64,000 bases of DNA from Brevundimonas subvibrioides (GTDB lineage Bacteria > Pseudomonadota > Alphaproteobacteria > Caulobacterales > Caulobacteraceae): positions 372,001 to 436,000 of the forward strand of contig NZ_NCEQ01000007.1 of the NCBI RefSeq assembly GCF_002280785.1. The letters are read 5' to 3'. The translations under genes and the position numbers were made by a program. Of the stretch, positions 37,747 to 46,169 are shown piece by piece (within the stretch, counting starts at the first letter, position 1; each line of letters opens with the position of its first letter). The notes below the pieces were generated by a model that saw only the letters and a program-made list of their open reading frames with translations, ran no database searches and had not been told where the DNA came from.

Positions 37747-39036
37747 TCAGACCTGTGAGGCTCGGGGCTTGCGGCGCCGCGCCAGCCTCCAGACGAGCGC
37801 GAAAACCAGCAGAAACGCGACCCCCGCCCCAATGGCCGCCCATTTCAGCATGTGCTTGAGCTCCATCGTCACGATCAGGAAGTCCAGCCTTCCTGCGTCC
37901 CACAGGACCCACTCGCCCGCGAGCTTCGTCGCCAGAAGCTTGTTGCCTGTCTCCAGGAGCACGATGCCGTCTCCGGTGGACGGATCCAGCCGGACAGAGG
38001 TGTTGATGGCGGGCTCGTTGTCGCCGTCGTGACCGATCACGAAGTCGCCGGACGGGTTCGGCGCATAGAGCATGACGCCGAGGCCCCAGATATCCACGCC
38101 CAGTTTCGAAGCCTCAGGTCGCCGCATGGCGCGCACCGTTTCGGGCTTCAGGACCCCTCTGCCGACCGGCTCGCCGTTGGGGCCCGGCGAATGGGCGGCG
38201 ATGAAACCGGCCATGTCTGCGGCCGACGTATACAACGACGTGGCGGCGAGAGACGTGAAGTTGAAGCGGGTCCCTCGTGACCCATCCGTATCGTAGATTT
38301 CGGCGACGTTGGTCTCGGGGGCCTCGAGAACGTAGGTCGACCGGGTCATGCCCAGCGGGACGAACACGCTCCGGGTCATGAACTCGTTGAACGTCTGTCC
38401 CGACACCTCCTCGATGACCAGCTGCAACAGGGTGTAGCCTCCGCCGGAGTATTCCCACGCGCTGCCCGGCTCGATGCCGACATGGACCGATCCGTCCGCG
38501 CCCGGCGAGGCGTCGGCGGCGTGGGTCAGGGAGGCCTCCAGCGACTGGACCGGCGTTCCGGGTGTGAACCCTGCATAGCCGAGCCCGTCCGTCAGACCGG
38601 CCGTGTGGCTGAGCAGTCGCCTGACCGTGACCTTGTCGTTGTCGAATTGGCCGGCCGGTAGGCGCCAGCGCGTCAGGTAGCGGGACACGGGCGCATCGAG
38701 GTCGAGCTTGCCCTCGTCAACCAGCGCCATCACCCCCCAGGCGGTCGCCCATTTGCTGAGCGAGGCGACCTGGAACTGCGTGTCGCGATCGACCGGTGCG
38801 CCTTTCGATACGAAATGCTCGCTGACGGGTTTTCCATGTTCGACGAGGATGAAGGCGGCGTTGCCGACCGCGTCCCGATCCAGACGCGCCGCGACGGCCG
38901 TAGCGAATCTTGCGGCGTCTCCCGGCGGTGCGATGCGTTTGCGCCCCCAGCCTTCGGTCGCGCCGAACAGGATGATCGCGCCGGTCAAGGCTGCTGCAAT
39001 GACAGCAGCCAGAAGCGCTTTGATGAACCGGCCCAT
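37747..39036 (-). CDS. Serine hydrolase, beta-lactamase (class C-like) family, membrane anchored
   Basis: A 429-residue penicillin-binding-protein-like serine hydrolase. Seen: an N-terminal membrane segment (FIKALLAAVIAAALTGAIIL), the nucleophile motif SLSK (QVASLSKWATAWG), a YSG motif (SAWEYSGGGYTLLQL) at the YxN place, GHDGDN at the HxG/KTG place, and a second membrane segment near the C-terminus (AAIGAGVAFLLVFALVW) followed by a basic tail. Such proteins are esterases or peptidases; true beta-lactamase activity cannot be inferred. ATG 39036 has AGGTGG upstream. It sits between two copies of a direct repeat, which suggests insertion by recombination. Confidence 0.85.
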   Translation of the reverse strand: MGRFIKALLAAVIAAALTGAIILFGATEGWGRKRIAPPGDAARFATAVAARLDRDAVGNAAFILVEHGKPVSEHFVSKGAPVDRDTQFQVASLSKWATAWGVMALVDEGKLDLDAPVSRYLTRWRLPAGQFDNDKVTVRRLLSHTAGLTDGLGYAGFTPGTPVQSLEASLTHAADASPGADGSVHVGIEPGSAWEYSGGGYTLLQLVIEEVSGQTFNEFMTRSVFVPLGMTRSTYVLEAPETNVAEIYDTDGSRGTRFNFTSLAATSLYTSAADMAGFIAAHSPGPNGEPVGRGVLKPETVRAMRRPEASKLGVDIWGLGVMLYAPNPSGDFVIGHDGDNEPAINTSVRLDPSTGDGIVLLETGNKLLATKLAGEWVLWDAGRLDFLIVTMELKHMLKWAAIGAGVAFLLVFALVWRLARRRKPRASQV

Positions 39037-39159
39037 GATCCCACCTGCTCTTGTCCGCGAGCCCGACGCTTGCGACTGCATTGGTTAGTCGCCGCCGTCT
39101 CCACGATCGGAGGCGCAGCGTGGCAGATTTTCCGTTTTTCGGCGCATTGCCGGCGCCTA

Positions 39160-39395
39160 CGCCCGCTTCTGACGTAGCCGCATGCCAGGCTCCCGACATG
39201 ACCTCCGACACTCAACTCAACCCCGCCGATCTCGACGGTCTCGGCGGCGACTATTGGGACCATGCCCGGCGGGAATATCTCTCGGGCGTGACGGCGACGA
39301 CCGTCTGCCAGCGATATGGCATCTCGCTCAGTTCGTTTCGGATGCATGCGCGGGTCGGGGGCTGGCGGCGGATGGACCAGCCCGCGTCCGAAGTC
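39160..39395 (+). repeat. Diverged direct repeat, copy B
   Basis: The partner of 37489-37722, about 90 percent identical over the coding part. It contains the upstream region and N-terminal codons of the complete HTH-type gene. Confidence 0.85.
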
Positions 39396-39818
39396 CCGCC
39401 GGAGCCCGGCGAATACCATCCCGACGACACTGTCAGCTTCGCCGACCTGGCCGAGCAGGCCTTCCTCAACATCCGCCGCGCCCTCGGCACGGGCCGCGCG
39501 GCGGAGGCCTCGACCTGGATGCGCGTCTACGACAAGCTCGCCGACCGCGCCCGCTCCCAGGTCATGGCCGACCTGCCCGACATCGCGCCGCCCCGGCTGG
39601 AGTCCAATCGCGAGCCGTTGAGGCTGGTCGCGGCGGAGGATGCGAACATCAATAATTTGAATGCAGTGCCCGACAATCCCGAGATTTCACCTCAGGAAAT
39701 GGACTCCTTGCACCCTGTTTTTTCGGAGTCCAATCCGCCCTCAGACTTCCTTCTCCCGGTGGGAGAAGGTGGCTCGCGAAGCGAGACGGATGAGGGTCGG
39801 ATTTCTCAGTCGGCGTAA
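39198..39818 (+). CDS. Helix-turn-helix-type protein of unknown function
   Basis: A 206-residue protein. An HTH-like segment lies near the start (YLSGVTATTVCQRYGISLSS, then FRMHARVGGWRRMD), reminiscent of terminase-small-subunit or transposase-type N-termini. The middle (FADLAEQAFLNIRRALGTGR, then AAEASTWMRVYDKLADRARS) is helical. The last about 25 residues, from SDFLLPVGEGG to the stop, are encoded by a palindromic repeat (39749 onward), so the native C-terminus has probably been replaced or extended. A truncated paralogue lies at 37529. Function unknown; DNA binding is a guess. Confidence 0.7.
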   Translation: MTSDTQLNPADLDGLGGDYWDHARREYLSGVTATTVCQRYGISLSSFRMHARVGGWRRMDQPASEVPPEPGEYHPDDTVSFADLAEQAFLNIRRALGTGRAAEASTWMRVYDKLADRARSQVMADLPDIAPPRLESNREPLRLVAAEDANINNLNAVPDNPEISPQEMDSLHPVFSESNPPSDFLLPVGEGGSRSETDEGRISQSA

Positions 39819-39914
39819 GCCGTCGCGGGACGCCGGATACACCCGACCCTCACCCTTTCGCCTGACCGATCGCTGCGCTCCCGGAGGCTCAAGCCCTCTC
39901 CCAACGGGAGAGGG
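39749..39914. repeat. Palindromic intergenic repeat, possible bidirectional terminator
   Basis: Three nested inverted repeats are visible: CCTTCTCCC/GGGAGAAGG (39749-39757 and 39761-39769), TGAGGGTCGG/CCGACCCTCA (39791-39800 and 39843-39852) and CCCTCTCCC/GGGAGAGGG (39894-39902 and 39906-39914). It lies between two convergent genes and contains the stop codon of the upstream one. The form is that of dispersed repeats common in GC-rich Proteobacteria. Confidence 0.82.
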
Positions 39915-39926
39915 AGACAGGAGACC

Positions 39927-40712
39927 TTACCCCCGCTCCGCCGCCTTGGCCGCGTCCCACAGGCCGTCCATCTCGGCCAGGTCGCTCTGCTCGGGCGTGC
40001 GCCCGTCCCTGGCCAGCTCCGCCTCGATGAAGCCGAACCGGCGCACGAACTTGGCATTGGTCCCGCGCAGGGCGTCCTCCGGCTCGACGCCCAGCTTGCG
40101 GGCCAGGTTGGCGACGACGAACAGCAGGTCGCCCATCTCCTCGCGGGCCTTGTCGAGGTCCCCGGCGGCGATCTCGACCCGCAGCTCGGCCACCTCCTCG
40201 TGCAGCTTGTCGAAGACCTCATCCGTGCTGGGCCAGTCGAACCCGACCCGCGCCGCCCGCTTCGTCAGCTTGGCCGCCCGGTGCAGGGCGGGCAGGCTGA
40301 CGGGCACGTCGTCCAGCACCCCGTGCTGGGCCTTGCCGGCCCGCTCCGCCGCCTTGATGTCCTCCCAGCGCAGCTTCTGGGCCGGGCCCGAGATCTGAGG
40401 GTCCTCCTCGCCGAACACATGGGGATGGCGCCGGACCAGCTTGTCACACATGGCCTCGGCCACGTCGTCGAAGGCGAACAGCCCCTGTTCTTCGGCCATC
40501 CGCGCGTGGAAGACGACCTGGAACAGCAGGTCGCCGAGCTCGGTCTTCAGCTCTCCCATGTCGCCGCGATCGATGGCGTCGGCCACCTCATAGGCCTCCT
40601 CGATCGTATAGGGGGCGATGGTCGCGAAGGTCTGTTCGACGTCCCACGGACAGCCCCCGTCCGGGTCCCGCAGCCGCACCATGATCGCCTTCAGCCGGTC
40701 CGTCGGGCTCAT
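39927..40712 (-). CDS. mazG: Nucleoside triphosphate pyrophosphohydrolase MazG
   Basis: A 261-residue MazG with two helical repeats that hydrolyse (d)NTPs to NMP and pyrophosphate. Repeat 1 has CPWDVEQTF, TIEEAYEVADAIDRGD and ELGDLLFQVVFHARMAE, with the EExxE and ExxD metal ligands. Repeat 2 has FDKLHEEVAELRVEI and EEMGDLLFVVANLAR. Length is normal. The start ATG overlaps the stop... of the gene downstream in this orientation: the transporter begins upstream and ends at 40709, inside this ATG, so the two are coupled (ATGA), transporter's frame ending as mazG begins being read from 40712. Confidence 0.92.
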   Translation of the reverse strand: MSPTDRLKAIMVRLRDPDGGCPWDVEQTFATIAPYTIEEAYEVADAIDRGDMGELKTELGDLLFQVVFHARMAEEQGLFAFDDVAEAMCDKLVRRHPHVFGEEDPQISGPAQKLRWEDIKAAERAGKAQHGVLDDVPVSLPALHRAAKLTKRAARVGFDWPSTDEVFDKLHEEVAELRVEIAAGDLDKAREEMGDLLFVVANLARKLGVEPEDALRGTNAKFVRRFGFIEAELARDGRTPEQSDLAEMDGLWDAAKAAERG

Positions 40713-42073
40713 GCCGCGGTCCCGTCGCGGGCCTCGAGTTCACGCCGGATCTCGTCGTGACGGGCCGGCGTCAGCGGATAGTTCTTCAGCAGCAGGGCCG
40801 CGCTGGCCAGCAGCAGGCCGGGCAGGGCGATGAACAGGATCTGGAGCACCAGCAGCGAGCTCCCGCTGTTGCCTCCCGCAGGCGGCACCGCCTGGAAGCC
40901 GACCCCCTGCAGGATCAGATAGGGGATCAGGGCCACGACATGACCGACCTTGGTCGTCGCCGACAGGATGGAGAACATCAGCCCGGTCCGGTCCACCCCG
41001 GTCTCCAGCCGCACCTCGTCGCCCACGTCCGCCATCATGGCCCTGAGCAGGAACAGGCCCGCGGCATAGGGAAGCCCGGCGATGAACATCGCGACGGCCG
41101 TCAGGGCGAAGCTGCCGCCGGGCACAAGGGTCGCCCCGACATAGAAGACGGCGAACACCAGGCTGGCCACGGCCAGCGCCCTGTCCTTGCCGATCCGCGT
41201 CGCCAGCCAGGCCCAGAAGGGCGCCCCGACCAGGCCGGCGACGAAATACAGGAGCATGAACAGCGACGCCTCGGTGTGGCCGTAGCCCTTGATCTGGCCA
41301 AAGAAGAAGAACAGCAGCGACCCCGTGATCCCCGGCGCGACGCCCAGAACCACGTCCGCCAGAAGCAGCTTGCGCACCGCCGGCCGCTTGAACAGGTCCA
41401 GATAGGCGCGCGGTCCGCCGTGCGGCGCGGCGCCGGCGTTGACCGGCTCCGGCACCACGAACAGGGCCAGGGCTATGGTGACCGGCAGGGCGATCAGGAT
41501 GGCCCAGCCCATGATCCGCACCCCGTCGGCATAGTCCCCGAGGCCCGTCTGGATCACCACCGTCGGCAGGATCAGGATCAGGATGACCCCGATGATGTTG
41601 AACACCTGCCACCAGCCGTAGACCCGGCTGCGCTGGTCATACTCGGGGGCCAGCACCGAGGCCCAGCCGAGCTGCCCCAGGGTCCCGATCGAGAAGCCGA
41701 GGTAGAGGACCAGAAGCCAGGCGAACAGATAGACCGGCCCCGCGCCGGGCTGGACCACCACGAACATCATGAAGGCCGCCAGCATCAGAATCGGGGTCGA
41801 GGCGACCATCCACGGGCGATAGCGGCCGAACCGGGTCCTGGTCCGGTCCATGGCCCAGCCGATGAAGGGGTCGAAGGTGATGTCGATCAGGCGGACCGCC
41901 ATGAACACCGCCGCCACGACGCCCAGTTCCAGCCCCACATGGGTGGCGTAGAACTCCGGCAAGGTGACCGGCAGGGCCACGCCGAACGCCGCCAGCGGCA
42001 GGCAGACCGACGAGAAGGCCGCAAGGACGCCGTTGCTGCGCCGAGGCGTCGTGGGGGCGATGGCGTCGGACAT
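40709..42073 (-). CDS. GPH-family (glycoside-pentoside-hexuronide) sugar:cation symporter, MFS
   Basis: A 454-residue, about 12-helix membrane transporter. The GPH signature is plain: DPFIGWAMDRTRTRFGRY followed by RPW, near residue 60. Other parts include GWASVLAPEYDQRSRVYGWW and VGDEVRLETGVDRTGLMFSI, also typical. Substrate unknown; melibiose, xyloside and glucuronide carriers are relatives. ATG 42073 (MSDAIAPTTP) fits the family; the open frame further upstream to 42187 overlaps the divergent carboxypeptidase and is not used. The final four bases of the gene overlap the mazG start. Confidence 0.88.
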   Translation of the reverse strand: MSDAIAPTTPRRSNGVLAAFSSVCLPLAAFGVALPVTLPEFYATHVGLELGVVAAVFMAVRLIDITFDPFIGWAMDRTRTRFGRYRPWMVASTPILMLAAFMMFVVVQPGAGPVYLFAWLLVLYLGFSIGTLGQLGWASVLAPEYDQRSRVYGWWQVFNIIGVILILILPTVVIQTGLGDYADGVRIMGWAILIALPVTIALALFVVPEPVNAGAAPHGGPRAYLDLFKRPAVRKLLLADVVLGVAPGITGSLLFFFFGQIKGYGHTEASLFMLLYFVAGLVGAPFWAWLATRIGKDRALAVASLVFAVFYVGATLVPGGSFALTAVAMFIAGLPYAAGLFLLRAMMADVGDEVRLETGVDRTGLMFSILSATTKVGHVVALIPYLILQGVGFQAVPPAGGNSGSSLLVLQILFIALPGLLLASAALLLKNYPLTPARHDEIRRELEARDGTAA

Positions 42074-42185
42074 GCAGGGTTCCAGCGGCGTCGCCTTGAG
42101 TCGGCGGACGGTCTCACCATGCCAGTTTTGATCGCGCCGGGAGAGGGGCCTTGCTTGCGCCGCAACGGTGAGGCTTCCTCTCTCC

Positions 42186-43046
42186 ATGCGCGTGGGGATG
42201 GCGGGACTGATCGTGGCGGCGGCCCTGGCCTGGGGACTGCCCGACGCCGCCTCGGCCCAGGGGCGATGCGAGACCCAGCGCGGCCAGTGGGCCGATCAGG
42301 CCGTCGCCAACGCCATCTCCCTCTATTCGCTGGAGTGGACCCCGTTCGGGACGACCGAATGGGGCTGGGGGACCTATCTCCCCCTGCTCCAGAAGGAGAT
42401 CGGCACCGACTGCGAGCCGGGCACGTCCGACTTCGCCGCAGCCCTGGCGGCCTTCCAGGCGCGCTATGCGCTTCCCGCCACCGGCGGCTTCGATCAGGCG
42501 ACCTTCGATGTGCTGAAAGGCGTGCTGCAGGAGCGACGGCCGTTCGTGATGGCGCGGGTGCGCGACGAATGCCCCGACCCGCCGCCGCTGCGCGAGCTCG
42601 GCTATCTCGAGGCGCCGGAGGAGCATGCCGACCGGCTGACCCGGCTCTTGAGGCGCGACGTGCTGGCCTCCTACCGCCGCATGGTCGCTGCGGCCCGGGC
42701 CGAGGTTCCCGAGGTCCGCAATGATCCGGAGCTGCTGCAGATCTTCTCCGGCTTCCGCGATCCCGAGGCCGACGCGGCCCGTTGTGCGACGGAACGCAAC
42801 TGTGACGGGCTCAGGCGAGCGGTGTGTTCGCCGCACAGGACCGGCACGGCGGTCGATCTCTATGTCGGCCAGTTGCTCGGCATGGGCGTCGACTCGACCA
42901 ATCCGGCGAGCCGCCAGTTCATGACCCAGGGGGCGACCTATCGCTGGCTGGTCCGGAACGCCGGCCGGTTCGGCTTCGTGCCCTATCTCTACGAGCCCTG
43001 GCATTGGGAATGGGTCGGCGCCTCGGCGAGCTACGGTACGCCGTGA
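42186..43046 (+). CDS. D-alanyl-D-alanine carboxypeptidase, M15B family, with peptidoglycan-binding domain
   Basis: A 286-residue exported zinc peptidase. It has a signal peptide (GLIVAAALAWGLPDAASAQ), a peptidoglycan-binding-like domain (about 75-110: AAFQARYALPATGGFDQATF), then the M15 domain with FSGFRDPEAD, HRTGTAVDLYVGQLL (metal ligands His and Asp) and EPWHWEW (catalytic Glu and third ligand His). It should trim peptidoglycan stem peptides in the periplasm. ATG 42186 gives a clean signal peptide; GTG 42168 would add six residues. The stop overlaps the start of the next gene (GTGA). Confidence 0.87.
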   Translation: MRVGMAGLIVAAALAWGLPDAASAQGRCETQRGQWADQAVANAISLYSLEWTPFGTTEWGWGTYLPLLQKEIGTDCEPGTSDFAAALAAFQARYALPATGGFDQATFDVLKGVLQERRPFVMARVRDECPDPPPLRELGYLEAPEEHADRLTRLLRRDVLASYRRMVAAARAEVPEVRNDPELLQIFSGFRDPEADAARCATERNCDGLRRAVCSPHRTGTAVDLYVGQLLGMGVDSTNPASRQFMTQGATYRWLVRNAGRFGFVPYLYEPWHWEWVGASASYGTP

Positions 43047-43504
43047 TCCGGGGACTGACCGAGGCGGAGCGGAGACTGGCCCGAGGCGAGTTCGGGGACG
43101 CGCTCGACTTCGACAGGATCCGGCTCCTGCCGACGCCGTGGCCGTTCGAACGGGCCTTCGTTCCGGGGCGCTGGTTCGGGCGGGACTGGATCCTGTGGCC
43201 GGGCCGGAGCCTGCCAGGAGATTTCGCCGTCGCGCCCGTCGCGCTCCAGGCCGTACTGATCCACGAACTGGTCCATGTCTGGCAGGCCCAGGCGGGGATG
43301 AACCTGCTGGCGGCGAAGATCAGGGCAGGGGACGGCCCCTCGGCCTATGGCTACCCCGAGGCGCCCTGCGGCTGGGATGCGCTGAACATCGAACAGCAGG
43401 CCATGGCGGTGGAGCATCGCTTCCGCGCGGCCAGGGGCCACAGGGTGCCCGACGAGGCGTCGCTCTACGCAGGCCTTTGTCCGATCGGCAGGGCGAGGGC
43501 TTGA
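43043..43504 (+). CDS. HExxH-motif protein, possible zinc metallopeptidase-like
   Basis: A 153-residue protein with HELVHVWQAQAG, an HExxH-type site, in LQAVLIHELVHVWQ, preceded by PFERAFVPGRWFGRDWILWP. It resembles small vgr-related/DUF4157-like proteins, but the exact family is uncertain. There is no signal peptide. The GTG at 43043 overlaps the carboxypeptidase stop by four bases, so translation is probably coupled and a shared role with the cell wall is possible. Whether it is an active protease is unknown. Confidence 0.75.
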   Translation: MIRGLTEAERRLARGEFGDALDFDRIRLLPTPWPFERAFVPGRWFGRDWILWPGRSLPGDFAVAPVALQAVLIHELVHVWQAQAGMNLLAAKIRAGDGPSAYGYPEAPCGWDALNIEQQAMAVEHRFRAARGHRVPDEASLYAGLCPIGRARA

Positions 43505-43568
43505 ACGGCGAGCGGGGATCGCCACATCTGCTACTGTACTTGTTTCAATAAGCAGGAAGCCCGTCGCC

Positions 43569-44324
43569 ATGCGCCAGCCCGCCGTCTTCTTTGGCCACGG
43601 TTCGCCGATGAACGCCCTGGGCGGCGCCTATGCCGACGCCTGGCGCGCGGTCGGCACGGCCATCGGCAAGCCGAAGGGCGTGGTCATGGTCTCCGCCCAT
43701 TGGGAAACCCAGGGACTGGCTGTGACCGCGCAGGAGAGACCTGAAACCATCCATGATTTCGGTAATTTCGGCCCGGAACTGCATGCGATGCAGTATCCGG
43801 CGCCGGGGTCGCCGGAGCTGGCGCGGCGTGTCGCCGAACTGGTCGGAGCCCAGCCCGTCAACACGTGGGGGCTGGATCACGGAACCTGGTCGGTGCTGAC
43901 CCATGTCTGGCCCGAGGCCGATGTGCCGGTCGTGCAGTTGTCGCTCAATCGCGACCTGACGGCGCGCCAGCACTACGAACTGGCGAAGGGACTGAAGCCC
44001 CTGCGCGACGAGGGCTATGTGATCGCGGGCAGCGGCGACTTCGTCCACAACCTGCGCACCTGGAAGCGGGACGGCGGCGACGCCTGGCCGTGGGCGACCC
44101 GCTTCAACGCGGCGGTCAAGTCGGCCTTCGAACGCGGCGACCATGACGCCCTGATCGACTGGGTCAATCTGGCCGAGGACGCGCAACTGAGCGTCCCGAC
44201 CGATGAACACTATCTGCCGCTGCTCTACGTCGCCGCCCAGGCCGAGCCGGGCGAGCCGGTCGCCTTCTTCAACGATGTGATCGAGGGCGGCTCGATCTCG
44301 ATGACCGGCGTGCGGATCGGCTAA
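43569..44324 (+). CDS. ygiD: Class III extradiol dioxygenase, 4,5-DOPA dioxygenase family
   Basis: A 251-residue member of the LigB/DODA family, zinc or iron dependent. Seen: PAVFFGHGSPMNALGG and VVMVSAHWETQG with the metal-binding His residues, HDFGNFGPELHAMQYPAPGS, and LDHGTWSVLTHVWPEADVPV with another His, then GSGDFVHNLRTW. Family members cleave catechols such as L-DOPA; the natural substrate here is not known. The ATG at 43569 follows an AGGAAG-like signal. Confidence 0.9.
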   Translation: MRQPAVFFGHGSPMNALGGAYADAWRAVGTAIGKPKGVVMVSAHWETQGLAVTAQERPETIHDFGNFGPELHAMQYPAPGSPELARRVAELVGAQPVNTWGLDHGTWSVLTHVWPEADVPVVQLSLNRDLTARQHYELAKGLKPLRDEGYVIAGSGDFVHNLRTWKRDGGDAWPWATRFNAAVKSAFERGDHDALIDWVNLAEDAQLSVPTDEHYLPLLYVAAQAEPGEPVAFFNDVIEGGSISMTGVRIG

Positions 44325-44336
44325 CCCCGTTTCCGC

Positions 44337-44360
44337 GCACGCCGGCCTTCGCCGGGGTGC
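44337..44360. repeat. Hairpin (REP-like) downstream of ygiD
   Basis: GCACGCCGGC, loop CTTC, GCCGGGGTGC form a 10-base stem with one mismatch. There is no T-run, so it is a REP-like or transcript-end hairpin rather than a classical terminator. Confidence 0.7.
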
Positions 44361-44363
44361 ACG

Positions 44364-44609
44364 GTGAGGGGCGTTTCGTCCGTTCGTCCGGACGAAAAAC
44401 ACCCTGACGAAACGGACGTAACGACTAGTCGCTTGTGGAAATTCAAGCACTTGTCGCGTCGAGATGAGTCCGGCCGACCCGATTATGCGAAACCGGACGA
44501 AATCGCGGTTCAGATTTTCAAAGACCCTGATGCCAGATGGGTCGCGAGCCGGGCCCCCGCAAGGCCCTGGGAAGAAAATATTCCTTCACGACGCCCGGGC
44601 CTGGGCTGA
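44364..44609 (+). CDS. Doubtful small open reading frame
   Basis: An 81-codon frame from GTG 44364 (starting MRGVSSVRPDEKHPDETD) with no family match I recognise. The first part is laid over two palindromes, which argues against a long-standing gene. The later part, RLWKFKHLSRRDESGRPDY, then DEIAVQIFKDPDARWVA, has a mildly protein-like pattern. It ends just before the convergent acyl ligase gene. Either a small hypothetical protein or non-coding spacer; I lean only slightly toward spacer. Confidence 0.3.
   Translation: MRGVSSVRPDEKHPDETDVTTSRLWKFKHLSRRDESGRPDYAKPDEIAVQIFKDPDARWVASRAPARPWEENIPSRRPGLG
44372..44414. repeat. Nested inverted repeats, possible operator or hairpin
   Basis: An outer pair CGTTTCGTC (44372-44380) and GACGAAACG (44406-44414) encloses a perfect 14-base palindrome TTCGTCCGGACGAA (44383-44396). 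A 10-base palindrome CGACTAGTCG follows at 44422-44431. The region between the ygiD stop and the acyl ligase stop has no certain gene. Confidence 0.7.
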
Positions 44610-44612
44610 GCT

Positions 44613-46169
44613 TCAGGCCGCCTCGGCCAGATCGACCAGTGACTGGATCGCGACATAGTCCGTCTTGCCGGTTCCGAGCACCGGCAGTTCACGCACCCTG
44701 ACGATCTTCTTGGGCACGGCCAGTTCCGGCGCGCCGTGTTCGCGCGCCCATTCGGCGATGCGGCCGACGTCGGCGTCGCTGCGCTCGGTGACCAGGACCA
44801 GTTTCTCGCCCTTGCGGCTGTCGGCGATCGAGATGACGGCGTGGCGTTGCTCGGGCCAGACGGACTGGACCAGACCTTCCACCGCGCTCAGGGAGACCAT
44901 CTCGCCGCCGATCTTGGCGAACCGCTTCACCCGGCCGAGGATGGCGATATAGCCCTCCTCGTCGATGTCAACGATGTCGCCGGTGTCGTGCCAGCCGCCC
45001 GCCAGCGGGTCGATCTTGGTCGGATCTTCAGGCGACATATAGCCGGCCATGACGTTGGGGCCGCGCAGGAACAGGCGTTTGCCCTCGGTGATGCCTTCGA
45101 CCGCCTCCAGCCGCGCCTCCATGCCGGGCAACAGCTGACCGACGGTGCCCGGCCGGTTGCGATCGGGGTGGTTCACGGCGACCACGGGCGCGGCCTCGGT
45201 CGCGCCATAGCCCTCCAGCAGTTTCACCCCGCCGAATTTGGTGTTGAACAGATGGTGGGTCTCGTCGCGGACCCGTTCGGCGCCGGCCACCACGAACTGC
45301 AGGGTGCGGAAGTCGTCGGGCGAGGCCACGCGCGCCCACTGGTTCAGGAAGGTGTCGGTCGCAAACAGGATCGACGCCTTCACCTCGGCCAGCAGGGCCA
45401 CGATCTGTTTGCCGTGCAGCGGGGAGGGGTACTGGAAGGTCTTCAGACCGTTCAGGATAGGCAGGATGACGCCCCCGGTCAGGCCGAAACAGTGGAAGGT
45501 CGGCAGGGGATTGAACATCACCCAGTTGGGATCGAGCGTGATGTGGGCATTCACCTGACGCGCGTTGGCGACGAGGTTCTTCTGGCTCAGCAGCACCCCC
45601 TTGGGGGCGCCGAAACTGCCCGAGGTGAACAGGACCACGCCCGGATCGTCGGGCTGGGTCTCAACGCGGAAGCGTTTGGGCATCAGGCCGGCCATCAGGC
45701 CGAACAGCTTGTCCTGCAGGCCGATGCTCTCGCGCACGTCGTCCAGCCAGACGATCTCGGCGACCGCGTCCAGCTGGGCGATCAGCTCCTCGAGCCTGGC
45801 CTGTTCGACGAAGCGGCGGGCGCAGAGGATCTTCCTGACCCCGGCCGCCTCGATCGCCGCCTTGAGGTTCCGCTGGCCGGAGGTGAAGTTCAGCATCACC
45901 GGCACCCGTCCGAAGGCGTGCAGGCCGAAGAAGGTCACGACCACGCCCATCGACGACGGCAGCAGGATGCCGACCCGCTCGGCCGGCCGGGTCATGGCCG
46001 CGATCTTGCGGCCCAGGACGAAGGCCGCGCGGATCAGGCCGGTGTAGGTGAGGGGCTTGCGGTCCTGGTCCTCCAGGATTTCCTTGTCGCCGTAGCGGGC
46101 GCGTGCGGCGATCAGGGCGTCGAACAGGGATTCGTCGCCTGCCGATGGGTCGAGGCCGGGCCTAAACAA
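44613..46169 (-). CDS. AMP-dependent acyl ligase (Aas C-terminal-like, acyl-CoA/acyl-ACP synthetase)
   Basis: A 518-residue ANL-superfamily enzyme activating an acyl acid with ATP. Motifs: FTSGSFGAPKGVLLSQKNL (P-loop, A3), EGYGATEAAPVVAVN (A5), GGWHDTGDIVDIDEEGY (A7) and ILGRVKRFAKIGGEMVSLSA (A8), then GKTDYVAIQ with the A10 lysine. The closest family I recognise is the acyl-ACP synthetase half of Aas, which reactivates fatty acids for lyso-phospholipid repair; no acyltransferase domain is present. The start is TTG 46169, with a strong GGAGGAG signal upstream. Confidence 0.85.
   Translation of the reverse strand: MFRPGLDPSAGDESLFDALIAARARYGDKEILEDQDRKPLTYTGLIRAAFVLGRKIAAMTRPAERVGILLPSSMGVVVTFFGLHAFGRVPVMLNFTSGQRNLKAAIEAAGVRKILCARRFVEQARLEELIAQLDAVAEIVWLDDVRESIGLQDKLFGLMAGLMPKRFRVETQPDDPGVVLFTSGSFGAPKGVLLSQKNLVANARQVNAHITLDPNWVMFNPLPTFHCFGLTGGVILPILNGLKTFQYPSPLHGKQIVALLAEVKASILFATDTFLNQWARVASPDDFRTLQFVVAGAERVRDETHHLFNTKFGGVKLLEGYGATEAAPVVAVNHPDRNRPGTVGQLLPGMEARLEAVEGITEGKRLFLRGPNVMAGYMSPEDPTKIDPLAGGWHDTGDIVDIDEEGYIAILGRVKRFAKIGGEMVSLSAVEGLVQSVWPEQRHAVISIADSRKGEKLVLVTERSDADVGRIAEWAREHGAPELAVPKKIVRVRELPVLGTGKTDYVAIQSLVDLAEAA

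Noticed and set aside
37722..38032. Continuation of the truncated HTH-gene frame to 38032
   Set aside because: After about codon 62 it reads antisense through the serine hydrolase and shows no similarity to the intact copy.
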